Source: Diphasiastrum complanatum (lineage: Eukaryota; Streptophyta; Lycopodiopsida; Lycopodiales; Lycopodiaceae). From it: a DNA stretch of 64,000 bases. The notes under the pieces were generated by a model. The model was not told the origin of the DNA and did not search any database. It was given only the letters and a program-made list of their open reading frames with translations. The stretch covers positions 75,415,848 through 75,479,847 of the forward strand of contig CM055097.1 of NCBI GenBank assembly GCA_029204225.1, in the 5' to 3' direction. How positions within the stretch are numbered: position 1 is the first letter of the stretch; each line of letters begins with the position of its first letter. This document shows positions 22,473-34,286 of the stretch, in pieces. The position numbers and the translations under genes were made by a program.

Positions 22473-23615
22473 GCCATGCAGATAATTTCATTTTACCTCA
22501 TTGTTGGACTTAGCTTTCTCAGGTAGCTCCTGATAACATCAAGTGATATTTTATGGAAACTAGTGGAATTAAGTTTGTGACTTAAAGTGTGGCTAGTTTA
22601 CAGTCTGGTGTACTGAGTTTCTGTGTGCTTCAAAGAGAATGATCGTTGATAAATTGCACATTTTTGGCTGTTCAGTATTCAAAAACTTGATCTAGTTCAA
22701 TGCAACTATAAAAGACTGATCTATTGAGTGTTCATGATCATGAATTTAATGCGGGCCGCTGTCTTTATTTATAATTTTGTAGAATGATTGTGGCCGTTTC
22801 TGTTTGTTGCTACAGAAAGGTAAGATGAACTATGGCAATTTATCAGTAGTTTTTAAAGTTTCCATGTAGACTTTGTCTCCTGGGGCATCTCTTGATGCGT
22901 CTGAATGGAGTTGAGCTAGTTTCTTTAAGAGTAAGCAAAATTGGTTCTTTATGACAAAACAATGCTTTCAGAGGCTGAGTTTGTTCTGAAACAGGCAACG
23001 AAATTCCTGAAAACATTTGGGAGTGTTTTTGGGATTGATATTGTTGTGATCGTAAAATTCTGTTAAGTTAATTTCAATTGGATATAATTTATTTGTGAAG
23101 TAGGCACGAAGAATTTTTGCTGAACTAAGACACAAGAACAATATTATGGCGTTTTTTATGCTAGTTCCCTAATGTTGGGTTTCACTTTTCATTGAGTCTG
23201 CTGAACTTTCATTATTCTCGATACAAAGAGTGAAATAGATCAGCCTTTTGAAATCGATGGGTGACTTGGAAGAGAAGATTATTTTCTTAGTTGAGGTTCA
23301 ACTCGTCAATCGCCCAATATCAACAATTCCTCTATTTGTTTATAGTCTTGGTCTTTTGTGCATGTATGATTTGAATCAAATGAACAACAATACGTTCCTT
23401 GTCATTTGTTTGGTAAAGTTTGAAAAGACCCAATACCTCTTCTGTGCACAAAAATAGAGGACGCTTTAACCAAATATCACTTATGTGGATGGATAGAGCA
23501 CCTTCTTAGTGAGAGGGTACCTTATGATTGCACAGATTCGATATTGAGTTTTCTTTTAGAAACTTTGATTTACTATAACTTTCAAATGGTAGCTCAAAAG
23601 TAGGTCATCTAGGAT
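22473..23615. other. No gene seen
   Basis: AT-rich sequence. The longest open stretch (69 codons, 23248-23457) matches nothing I know. Confidence 0.35.
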
Positions 23616-24645
23616 ACCGTTGAAAAGCTCTTGTCGAGCACTTTCCAACGATATAATTTTTTTTTGTCTCAATTGGAGCTACGATTAAAAATTTATACTA
23701 TTTTTTAATGATAAATTGCATGTTATACTATGGATAGCATGTCATGCATGCTTGCGGGCTGCCTTCGACGGCGAATCATAGAGTTATCAAAAAAACCTTT
23801 TTTTTTTCCAATTTTATGAGCTACGTTACGTAGATTTCAAATTTGACTGTTTTGATTGGTCCATGTGTAAGAAAACTTTGAGAAAAAATATAAAAAGAAT
23901 ATTTACAAAGGGTCCTTTTGGATTTATAACTCCTCTAATGTTGGGCCTTGGATTTGCCCCTTCTTTTCCAAATCTGATGGGTGGGAGCCCTCTCTTGACC
24001 AATCCCTTCTCGGCTATTGAGCTTCTCACCTTTGTCGACATCCTTCTCTTTTTTTTGACTTCTGTAACTAGGCTTGGTCACGTTCTGTTTCTCCTACCAT
24101 GTCACGTAAAAGACTAAAGATTGTTTGCTCGCTCCCTATTGGTAAGCGCATATACCTAGCCTACCACATCCTCACCAATTCCTTCCATGGTTAAATGGCC
24201 CTTTCTTCCAGATCACCTTTCTCCACTCTGCAAGTTCGAAGAGGAGTTTGTTGAACATCTTTTTTTTCAATTGTCCAGAGACCCGTGGTTGGAAGTCCAT
24301 CGTCTTTTCGACCGCTGGTTCATTTTGGCCCCATTTACGGTTGACACTGTCCTACTGGGAGATCCACCTACTTGGGCATGTTCTTTACTTCACTTCTGGC
24401 TTTTGTGTAGATTGGCAGTTTTATGACTCATATGGTTGGCGCACAATCACCAGGTTTTTTATGGTTCTTCATCACCTCTTTCGACGATGGCTTGTTTGCA
24501 CCTTGTTGTATATTTTGCTATTGTTGTTTAGACATATTGGACTGCCACCTTGTATGGCGTGCTGTGAGTCCTATAGTTTTTTGTATAGTGCACCCCCTTC
24601 TAGGGGTTGCTTATTGTTTGGGCCTTTGACTGCTGTTTAACTTCT
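23616..24645 (+). pseudogene. LINE C, 3' half (copy II)
   Basis: The plus-strand segment begins at the CTCTTGTCGAGC block shared with 6723-7297 and continues through the LINE C-terminal region. Fragments in changing frames read SLPIGKRIYLAYHILTNS, FVEHLFFQ, DPWLEVHRLF, LAPFTVDTVLLGDPPTW and CESYSFLYSAPPSRG. The EHLFFQ signature followed by Trp-containing helices fits the zf-RVT tail of plant LINE reverse transcriptases. A poly(A)-like tract follows at about 24690. The catalytic RT core is absent. From 24277 on it is a duplicate of 12156-12520. Confidence 0.6.
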
Positions 24646-24729
24646 ATACATGTATATTTGTGAATATATAATAGTATCGTTAAGCTTTGCAAAAAAAAAA
24701 ATTCTATGGACAATAAAAATATTTTTCAA

Positions 24730-25017
24730 CTGAATTTAAAAGTTTTTCGAGTGATGACCTTTAAACTTGTTTCAACGGCCGTAAAATTATGGCGAGGCCA
24801 TTACATTTATGTCATGACCTAACAACATCGCCATAATTTTATGACCATCTTATCAAGTGCAAAGGTCACTAAAAAGACCAATCTCCAATACATAATTATA
24901 TATCTTAAACTTGGGGTCAAATGCATAGACCAAAAGTTCATGACAATAGCCTACTCAATTACGCATTTTATTGCGCACAATACAATGAACTAGGTAACCC
25001 AATATATGCAATATATT
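24730..25017. repeat. Foldback-like segment, copy II
   Basis: Partner of 12600-12896. The inverted arms are better preserved here: GGCCGTAAAATTATGGCGAGG near 24777 against GGTCATAAAATTATGGCGATG on the opposite strand near 24840. Confidence 0.5.
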
Positions 25018-25439
25018 ACATACATGAATTATGGTTGTTAGCTCTTCTTGTTGCTTAAAATATGTGAGAACAAACATCATAACCTAGAAACTATTAATCA
25101 TGGTTGTTACCTCTTGTTGTTGCTTTGAATATGTGAAGACCAAGTTGCAAGTATTCTTGGGTTATATGCCTATTGATATACAAAGTCAATCAATCAAAAA
25201 TCAATTGACTTTGTATATGACACACAAATATGATATGGTTTTTAATTAATAATAAGATTCGAGCTACTACACCATAAGGTCCTTTGCATTTTATGTAATT
25301 CAAATCCCGTCAGAATTTTTCTACCATTAACAAGACCAATCATTTGCAAACAATACTCAAGTAAATTGATTGACACAAGTGACAAAATTTAGCTAATGCA
25401 GACTTTCAAGCTAAGTGAAATCCTAAACTCTATAATCTT
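25018..25439 (-). repeat. Segment inverted relative to 12897-13287
   Basis: Reverse complement of the copy I segment. It also contains an imperfect ~75-bp tandem duplication near its left end (two ATGGTTGTTA-CTCTT...TTGTTGCTT units at 25027-25140) that copy I lacks. Confidence 0.85.
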
Positions 25440-25535
25440 CAAGTTTTTGTAAGAGATTTTGTTTCCAGTGCACTAGCATGAATGATGAGTCGAATATCGT
25501 AAGAATTTTATATTGAAAGCTCTTAGGCTTTAGGC

Positions 25536-25751
25536 TTGGGAGAGAGCACAATGCCAACAAGCTTCCAAGTGGTACATGATCCAATCCGCAAGAATGATGC
25601 TTTGAGAGCCGACTTTGAGGAGAGTGCTATTGGGAGAGTTACTTCGGTTGATTCAAGATCTCAGTGGATAATTTTTCTTCGTGCATACACAAAATCCACA
25701 AGTAATCATAATCTTGTAGATATGTCAGATTGCAGAGAGGAATGCATCTAA
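25536..25751 (+). other. Exon-like open stretch, copy II
   Basis: Partner of 13361-13600. From its Asp-Pro-Ile-Arg-Lys-Asn onwards it encodes the same peptide with a Val-to-Ala and an Ile-to-Thr change, and it ends with the same MSDCREECI. Maintenance of the frame across both copies is suggestive, but two copies of recent age are weak evidence for selection. Function unknown. Confidence 0.4.
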
Positions 25752-26795
25752 TTTTGTCCTTGTGCCTTGGAGCAGTATTTGACACATTTCGAACTTTGCT
25801 TTGTGCTTATGGCTATTGTATGGTCAATTGCTGGATGTGGTATGTTTTGGTAACTGCACTTTTGTAATCCATAGATAAGCTTTTTGTGGTTTTCACAATC
25901 AGTTGGGTTCATGAATGCTTCTTTTAGATTGTGGCTTGTTTTTACTTGTGATTTTGTCCAATATTTATTTGACATTTCAAACAAAAGACAAGTTCCTTTT
26001 ATAATGTCATGCATAGGATGATTCTAATTGTCAAAAACCACAATTATGGTTAGCTCAATTTGAACTTTACTTGTTTTGAATTTACTTGTAACTATATTTG
26101 GTGTATTTTCTAATCTACTATGGTATCCTTATATAGACTGAAGTTTGTTGTTTGCTGTACTTTGAATTTTTGCAGTTATGTTATTGTTGTTTGTAGCTGC
26201 ATGCATCAAAACAACAAAGCATCAAATGTCCTACAGAGCAATTGAGCGATGTGAAATCCAGCTATCAAGAGATGGATGGCCTGAATATTATGATGAGGGC
26301 CTTGGCATTTTGTGAGTTTGCGAGTTTCTTTCCTGCCATGATTCAACAAAACTATAGCACATGGTATGCTACATTTTGATGTTTATTATTAAGAATTGTG
26401 GTTTGGTACATAGTTAAAAATCCAATAATGAAATCCCAAACTAGGAAATTTTATATTCCTTTTAGGCTCCAAAGATGGCACACTGGCATGCTATGCAATT
26501 CAACATGATTTTATTTATCTATTTTGAATCACAAATTGAAGGGCAATAGTCAAATGAATAATTTATTATTGTTGTTTTGATTGGTTTAAACAATGAACAA
26601 TCATTGAACATCACAAGAATGGAAGCAACACTTACAAAATCTAGCTCCTTAACATGTATGTGATCGAATGCAAAACATTGATTATGATAAGTTGAGGAGC
26701 TGCTAGCACAAACCGTGAAGAGGGAAGATCTTTTAACTTGATCAACATGCAGGATCCTCACGATGGCATAAGGCATGAGCTTTTGAATGCAATGT
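25752..26795 (+). other. Remainder of duplicated block, copy II, then unique sequence
   Basis: Collinear with 13601-14350 until about 26497, where copy I and copy II part after a 52-bp deletion. No gene is seen from 26510 to 26795. Confidence 0.4.
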
Positions 26796-26927
<132 letters not shown>

Positions 26928-27215
26928 TTATAGCTATGGCGATGAACTTGGGGAGAGACCTAGTGCAAAAGAGATGGTGCTAGTGCACCGAAAAACATTC
27001 AATATGAGCCATGTTGTCGAAGGAGAAGCGAGAGTTGCCAGACACTTCTCTCTAGCCCAAACACCACCAACTTCTTCCCCCTATGTGGCGTAGCCCCTGT
27101 GCCAAATCATTTGTCACATAAGCGGCCAGAGACTTATAGTGTGAAAGCCCCTCTAGCCACTTTGGACTACAGGGACCAACCATCATTTGACACTTCACAA
27201 AATCATGCTACCACG

Positions 27216-27450
27216 TGACAAATCTCTGCTTTTATTAATGAAGGATGGAAAACCCTATCAATGTACAAAAAGATCATGAAGTATATAGAATGATAATGTC
27301 GAACAACAAAAAGAAATTAAGTTGAAAAGCTTAATAAAACTTAAAATAGTAAATTAATTACTGAAAACCAACTACTTGATGTAAATCAGTAACTAGAATA
27401 GTGTTATGTATAGGTAATGCAAGAAACTTTGAAGTAGCCGCTCCTGCAAT
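27216..27450 (-). repeat. Retroelement tail, homologous to 53700-54000
   Basis: The minus strand reads AGGAGCGGCTACTTCAAAG, ... GTAGTTGGTTTTCAGTAATT ..., and ends GGGTTTTCCATCCTTCATTAATAAAA. The plus-strand sequence at 53700-54000 follows the same order, including the final GGGTTTTCCCATCATTTTTAATAAAA. Such a terminal motif is common in plant retroelement 3' ends. Confidence 0.65.
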
Positions 27451-28304
27451 AGAAGCAGCACACAAAAGGAATGAGCAAGACTAGTGTATCATGAGCACCA
27501 CAAAGTTCTTGAAAAATAGCCAATTAGCCACTCTAGAAACATAGCTGAAAGCAAATTTAGCAACATCAACTTGTAAAATTACCGAGTCTAATTGAAGATC
27601 CAAAATAGCTTTTAAAGTATGAACGACAGTCTCACAACCACCAAGAGTAGCACATTTAAACTGAAACGGAACAAGATGAGCATGAAACACTTTTGGGAAT
27701 GGGAAACAAAAGGCACAAGCAACCAACCTATATAGACATTCACCCACCGCAATCGGACACACACCACCAGAGGATTTATTCAACGCTAAAAGATGAGCGA
27801 CACCTAAAATATGAGCAGCTGAAGGAGGAATCTACCCACAGGCATGAGTACACCTGGAAAAGAAGATCAGACACACTAGCAGAATCATCTAGAGAAAAAC
27901 AATCACGTAGGTGCTCAAAGACCATTCCTGAAGGCCCGCCAGTTGAGAGGCGAGAACTGTGAAGAAAGCTTTAATAAAATAAACTTATGCAAGTTGTAGA
28001 TCAAAGTCAAGCTGAAAATCTTCCACAAACAAAGGAAGTGTATCACTGGCATGTGGATGAAGGGGTTCTAGTGCCTAAATATTAATAGAAGAAGGCATCA
28101 CTGAAACTGAGGGAGCAAGGGCGAGAGCAACATGAGAAAATTCACAGCTTTGCCCAAGCAAAACATAGGGACGTAGACGACTATGAATAGGAATGGATGC
28201 AGAGTCTGAGACAGAAATAAACTCAAGTTTTGCCACAAGTGCATTACAACAAAAAAAAAGCTCCTCTTGTAAATTTTGCCAATCGTATAACTTGAAGTGT
28301 CGAA
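27451..28304 (-). pseudogene. LINE C reverse-transcriptase fragment, fullest copy
   Basis: A minus-strand piece of a non-LTR reverse transcriptase (RVT_1 type). The uninterrupted stretch 27783-27481 (100 codons) covers the RT fingers and palm: SSGGVCPIAVGECLYRL, then PKVFHAHLVPFQF, GGCETVVHTLKAILD and LQVDVA with the catalytic Asp of motif A. The motif A continuation is abnormal (FAFSY instead of the usual NAFN). Upstream (27790-28300) the N-terminal part is present with stops. The motif C box (F/YxDD) is missing because the element is cut at about 27451. It is the reference for recognising the pieces at 6125 and 14645. Confidence 0.75.
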
Positions 28305-28540
28305 TTCTGCCCTAAATTTAAATGAACATATGAACATTTTGCCTTTAGTAAATGCTTTTGAAACCGCCCAAAATTTACATCAACATTCCTTTAACGAAAT
28401 GCTTCCATAATTAATACAAAGAAAAGCGGAGCACTTCACATTCGACTGTTGAAAAGGAGCATCGACACGGTAAAACTTAAGCTTAACGTATCTCACAATT
28501 TTCTTGTGCATGTAGTACAAAAAAACATCTTCAAGGCCGA
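28305..28540. repeat. Dispersed repeat, partner of 10345-10560
   Basis: It sits directly upstream of the LINE C RT fragment on the minus strand. See the first copy. Confidence 0.8.
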
Positions 28541-28544
28541 AGTC

Positions 28545-28765
28545 AGTCTAAGGTCCATATGTACGGACAAAGCCCAAAGGCTACCAAGCTAATATACCAT
28601 GTAGGGTAGACCAACTTATCTGGTATGTAGAAAAAACATAGCAAGTCTAATACAAGCCGTTGTCAATAAGGAAGGGAGCTCCCCCTCAAACACCTGCTAA
28701 TTTCTCATTGTCCATATCTTCCATAAAACCGCCAGCTTGCACACATGCCAAAAAATGAGAGTACA
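28545..28765 (-). pseudogene. Possible LINE C-terminal scrap
   Basis: On the minus strand one frame reads KLAVLWKIWTMRN and then VFEGELPSLLTTA, which has the spacing of LINE tails (compare CRLAVL...IWLAHN in LINE C at 24.4 kb). It is short, has a stop inside, and lies upstream of the RT fragment, so it must come from a different insertion. Confidence 0.4.
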
Positions 28766-28870
28766 TCTATTTTTAAATAACCGATATCTATTTGTGGATT
28801 TTCAAAAATTTCTAGGTATTTTCTCTCAGTGAGACTATTCCAAATGTTAAATATTTATGTTGCCTTCTAT

Positions 28871-30405
28871 GAAGCCTCATTTAGGTTTGTGCACGCTGAG
28901 GTAGCTAAATCCCAATGACGAAGCAAGCAAAAGCCTCAGAACTAGGTCATTCCAAAGATTAGCTAACATATCAATTATAAATGTTGCGTAGAAACACGTT
29001 CGTATAGTTCCATCATTTTCGTGAATTTCAAAGTATAGTAGAGATTAATTGATGATTGATAGATTATTGTCCTACATGAAGGGCACTAAAGTGTATAAGC
29101 CACTAGTTCAATTGCTCTACATGAAGGGCATGAACTGTATAGACTCAAAATGGAGCAAAGAGCTGTGTTGTAATAGAATCCCTAAGCCACAGTGTTTTGA
29201 CTTTGATGTAATATATAAACCTAGAATAGTGAGCTGATGCTTTTGAAGCAAAACATACACCTTGATCAAAAGCCGAGTTTTATATATGGAATATGCCAAC
29301 CTTTTAATATAAGATTTGAGAAACAATTGATACCCACCATTCTTTGCAAACATCTTGAGTTACATGATTCACTAGATATAACACCAATTCCTTTGTACTT
29401 TGTGTCATTGTGGTAAATGCTAAATATGTGAAGGTGTTGACAAGCATCAGAACAATCGGTAAGTGAGTTCCTTGCCATTTCAAATTGCTTTCTGTTTTCA
29501 CTTTCATGTCTTGCTAATTGTATACAAATATTTTTTTGAAGCTGACATATGCAAATATGCAGTCAAAGAATTGTTGTTTCTTACTATATTGAGTTCATTT
29601 CATGACATTAAAGGCATATGATTTGTCTAACATCTTAACAAAGAAAATGTCTAGAAAATTTACCTTTTTGAAGTAAATTTTATACTCATCACACATGTGT
29701 TTCATATGTCATCGTGTTGTAGCTAAAAAGAAGTTGCATTTTGAAATAAAATAGCAAACAACGAAATAAAATAGCATACTTTGTCTCTACTAAAGACAGA
29801 AGTGTCATTGCCAAAAAGAGACATCCAATCAAGTACTTGGTAATTACAAGAAATAGATGTTGATGGTTCTAAAAAATTTCAGAACACTCAAGACATTTGA
29901 GGTGAGCAATAATGTCCAAGCTGAAATAGTTGACAATTGTTGATATCGTTTAGCTAATTTTGATTGCTAATGACAAGGTTGTTCAAGTGAGTCTAAATGT
30001 TATTCTTGTTAAAGAAATAATTCTTTTTATAATATAGAATAAAAAATCATCGTTTGAAAGAACACTGAATGAGCTTTGTAGCATATTTGAGATCTTTCCA
30101 CAATGTTAGTATTTGTTAAAAAAGTCAATTGTTAGAGAGCCATCTTTTTGATCAAATATAATATGGCAAAAGAAGAGGTGACAATTTCCCTCTCAAAATT
30201 GTAAAATAGGAGATTCGCCTTTTTCCCAAACGATACTGCAATATGAAAAGTGAAATTTGAAGTTGCGATTTTCAAATTGCCATGAATAAAATGTACAAAG
30301 CTCACTAAGTATTCTTTCGAACGACGGTTTTTTATTTGATTTTTTTGAAACAAATTGTTAGTATAGAAGCATAGTAAATTGACAAATTTAGGTCATCTAT
30401 GTACA
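28871..30405 (+). repeat. Arm 1 of a 1.5-kb inverted repeat (partner 54197-55745)
   Basis: The reverse complement of this stretch matches 54197-55745 with very high identity over its full length; indels are small. It contains a MITE (30036-30338). Two short open stretches are conserved between the arms on the same sense strand (minus here, plus in arm 2): 78 codons beginning MFAKNGGYQLFLKS, with one residue difference, and 67-70 codons beginning KVKTxSNLKWQGTH. Neither resembles a known transposase. The outer ends show no clear terminal inverted repeats. Confidence 0.92.
30036..30338. mobile_element. MITE copy 1
   Basis: About 303 bp with imperfect ~45-bp terminal inverted repeats: the left end AATAAAAAATCATCGTTTGA... 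and the right end, read on the opposite strand, AATAAAAAACCGTCGTTCGA..., both running into GAGCTTTGTA. No coding capacity. It lies inside arm 1 of the inverted repeat. Confidence 0.82.
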
Positions 30406-31015
30406 CTTTTACAAGTGCACATATCAATTATAAAAAATGGTCAGCTAACTTGTCCAAAAAGTTCTTAGTAAAAAGAGCTTAAACATTTGCTATATCATAG
30501 AAGAGTTTCTTCCAAAGGCACATTAAGATGGAAAAAGCTTTTAAGACATTTAGTGACTATTCTAAATCTTTAGATAATTTATATCTATACAATTTTTACC
30601 ACCAACAAATTATTTGAAAAAGGAAACTATAATGACTTATGATTTGATTATGAGCTATTCCAATCACACATCGATGGATGACCAATATAAACTAATTACC
30701 TAACTTGCTTAAAAATTCCACCAAAAGACTGCTTGAGCATTCATGGTTTAGAATTTAGGGTTTGGGAACAAGTTAAGAAAACAAAAGTATTCATCAATTT
30801 CGATTTGGACTCGGTGACCACAATAGATACTCTTGTTTGTACACTAGATGGCTATGGTAGGAGATGGATTTTTTCTATGACTCAAATACGAATCTAAAGC
30901 AAACCTTTAAGTAGAAAGTGCTTGTTTTCATGAATATAAAATAATATCTATGCAAGGCTTTGCATTAAATATCGTTCGATTTCCGAAGTCGACATGTAAG
31001 TAGTATAAAAGAAAA

Positions 31016-31327
31016 ATTCTATAAATAACTAATCATTGTTTCAAAAAACACAAAGAGCTTTGTAGAATATTTGAAATCTTTTCACAATGTTAGCATTTGC
31101 TAAGAAAAGCTAGTTGTTAGAAAACCATCTTTTTTTTTTTTTTGGCAAAAAAAGAGGTAGCGATTTTCTACTCAAATTTATAAATTGAAAAATTCGCCTT
31201 TCTCCCGAACGACAATGCAATATGAAATTGAAATTCAAAATTATGATTTGCAAATTGCCATGAAATATTTCAAATAGTGTACAAAGCTCGCTCAGTGTTC
31301 TTTCAAATAATGGTTCTTTATTCTATA
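31016..31327. mobile_element. MITE copy 3, most diverged
   Basis: Same order as copy 1 (GAGCTTTGTAGAATATTTGA on the left, GTACAAAGCTCGCTCAGTGT on the right, GAAAAATTCGCCTTTCTCCC inside) but with many substitutions and a T16 tract. It is outside the inverted repeat, 0.7 kb from copy 1. Confidence 0.75.
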
Positions 31328-33639
31328 ACTTTCGAATCTGAAGCATAGAAATAGATTTTATCACATTAGCATATGGAATTCAAATCTTAAAAAACATGGT
31401 TAAAATTTAGAATTGAAAATTGATAAATTTTGAGCATCAAAATAATTGTCAGCATGTTCTTATGACGATAGCAGACCTAGTTTAGATTCAGTTAAAATTT
31501 AGAAACATCGTTATTGCTACTGATCAAGAGAAGTATTTGTTGGGTCTTTAGCATCCACACCGGCTATGGCTCCAACTAGATCGAGTTATGGCTTCTCCCA
31601 ACTAGCTTGGATATGGATACTAAGAAGACAGTACATACATAGAATGAGTATTCCGAGGGTAAGATCCGCTCTTCTTTCGTTTCTCTACTTAGGAACTGAC
31701 TCAAATGACGGCTTAGCCTAACTCACGACAGTTGTGATCGGAGAAGTGAAAAGTATTGTGGAAGTGGTGGCAGTAGCGATAGTGGTGGGTGTAGGAAATG
31801 GTGTGGTGGTAGTAGGTGGCGTGTTTAACAGTAAAAGTGAGAATTCTTCAATGTTGAAGGATGCGTCAAAGACATTTAAAAAAATGCATCGGAGATTGCA
31901 TAGAGGTGGTTGTGATTGATGCGGTGGAGAGTGGGAGTGTGTTTGTGGAGACAATAGGGGGTGTGGTGGTGATTGAAGAATTTTAAAACATATCTCTCTA
32001 TGTTGACCATGGGGGCTATGCTCATGTTGTTTCTTTGTATGTTTTATTGTACATTAAGGAATGTGAATTGAGCACATATCCTTCTAGAATAGGTCGAGTT
32101 TGAGTTAGGTAGATCTACATTTGTTGGCATGCACAAAGTTTGGTAGCATGCAAAGAATGTAACTAGGAGAAATCTAAATTTGTCTAGGAAATAGATATGC
32201 AACTTTTGCCACCTCATGCATGTACTTTGAGATGTGGATCTATGTTAGTAGAGTTAACTAAATGATGTGGATCAAGCATTGTACACTTGGAAATCCACCT
32301 AGAAACTCGAGCCTCTTGATGTAGGGAATTCTTGGCTAGTTTGCCACATTGTAAATATTGAGATTTTGATGAGGTTTTCAACATTCTCTCTCTATCCTAG
32401 TTTTTTGGCTTCATTTTCTCTCTCTACCCAAGAGCAGCCTGTTTTTCCCATAGTGAGCACTTAGAATTATTTCTGATGCTTATCTCTCATAGTGAGGAGT
32501 TAGTTTTTTGAGTTTGTGGTATGCCATTGTGCTCTTGCCTTGGTTTTTTCATGTAATATGTTCATTGATCATTAATGTTCAATCACAACACCTCAGTAAC
32601 ATCCTGTAAGATGTGTGGTGAAGTTCACACGTGCTAAAAACTTCACAATATTGGTAATTTCGAATCAATTATACATGTTCTCTTCATTTCAATACAAGCA
32701 TGTTGGCCCTCTTATGAAATGGATATGGCATGTCCTGCTCTCCATCTCTCCTCCTCTAACTCTCATGTTTTCTTTGGATTTGCTATTTGTTAGATTTGAT
32801 GCTTAATGGGATTGATTGTTCTAAGACTTATGCTTTTTGTGAGAGAGAAAGGGAGAGAGAGAGAGGAGTAAGTCTTTATCATTTGTTGTGGATTAGTGTT
32901 AATGGATCTTACTGTTAGATGTGAATCATTTGCACATGTTGGATTATGAAATATGTTATCGCTCTCATGGGAACAAACCTCCGTGTGACAACTAGCTTCA
33001 CCTCCTTGATGCTTGTGTGCTTGGATCCAGGGTTGAGAGTAGGATAGAAAATGCCCACTACATATATACCTCCTCGATCATTGATCTTGTTGTCACCATT
33101 GTCATTCACTAGTGAAGATCAAATTATTAATAACAAAGCCACAATAAATATCTGGATAGAGATAGACTTGTTTAGTTTGGCATATTTGTTGCATGATATT
33201 GTGACATTGTCAAATGATATCAATGCAATAGCTGATGAATAAATGATACAAAATATTCATGTATTGTAACTTGCTATACTATCAATTATATTAATTGCTC
33301 TACATATTTATTTGATTAACTGGCATGCCACAAAAATACGTTATTTGTGAGTAAAAAATATTTGATATCGCGATATTCTTATATGGTATATCACATTTTG
33401 GTTTTCACTTTTATATATGGCCTAATATTGTTGATAGAAAATCAAATTCAAAGTGTCGATAAGCATATTCTTATGAAAATATGATCATAATCAATTTTGT
33501 ATACCAAGGCTTATACTGAGGTGTGCAATTTTCATCAATGTTGCTACAAGCCTCGAAATAAGCATTGCAAAAAGAGGATTATATAAAATATTATTCTGAG
33601 GCTTATACCAGTGTCAGCCAACAGACGGAAGTAATGGGA
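31328..33639. other. Region without a recognisable gene
   Basis: A 78-codon minus-strand stretch (31718-31954) is rich in Pro, Thr and Ser, and its complement is Val/Gly-rich. Both are low-complexity and not convincing. A GA-rich patch lies at 32842-32863. No LTR or primer site for copia D could be found here. Confidence 0.4.
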
Positions 33640-33659
33640 TTGGATGAGTCAGATATGCA

Positions 33660-34281
33660 AAGACTTTCAAGAAAGAAATAAAACAGCTGAAGGAGAGCTA
33701 CGAGGCACAAGGGATCACCAACATTCTGTTGTTGTAGAGACAATTGGCAAATGTCAAGATGAAAGCTAGAGGCAGCATGAACCTACATCTTGAGAAGATC
33801 AAGACTATGGCAACACAATTGGAAGAGGCTGGAGCGCTAGTTGATGAGAGACAACTTGTATTTAGGATCTTGGGCAGTTTGCCTGACAGTCGATTACGTG
33901 TGCAGTCTCGATTGCTACAGGATGATGTGAGGAAACAGTTGAGTGGCAAACAAGTAGATGTTGCATTCATCACCGAATTCAAGAACGTGAAGATCAAGAA
34001 AGATGAAGTGCAAGGAAGTGGTTATCACTAGAAGGACTCAAGCCAGAAGAAGGAAGGATTAAAGAAGAAGAAGGACGTGAAGTGCTACTACTATGATCAA
34101 GTAGGACATTTTGTGAGGCCGCATTGTCCCAAGAAGCATGAAGACATCAAGAAAAGGATTGCTGCTGAAGCCAAGCTCATCGAAGAAGAAGGGGAGGAAA
34201 CTAGTTGCATCATGGCAGTGACAAACGAGAAGGGATCCTCAGTTGATTCTTCATCAGATAATTGTGGGGAGGTTAGCTAGA
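33660..34281 (+). pseudogene. Copia D gag fragment with altered zinc knuckle
   Basis: Plus-strand C-terminal half of a Ty1/copia gag. It shows the usual LVDERQLVFRILGSLPDS capsid helix and a Lys-rich linker interrupted by a stop at about 34030, then the nucleocapsid motif CYYYDQVGHFVRPHC. The second Cys of the CCHC knuckle is Tyr and the last spacing is one residue long, so zinc binding is doubtful. It is followed by a Glu-rich tail and a stop at 34279-34281. There is no start codon for the frame: the N-terminal half of gag and the 5' LTR are missing. Confidence 0.85.
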
Positions 34282-34286
34282 CGAGC

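Noticed and set aside
31718..31954. Pro/Thr-rich minus-strand frame
   Set aside because: Low complexity; the complementary strand is equally open; no neighbours or homologs.
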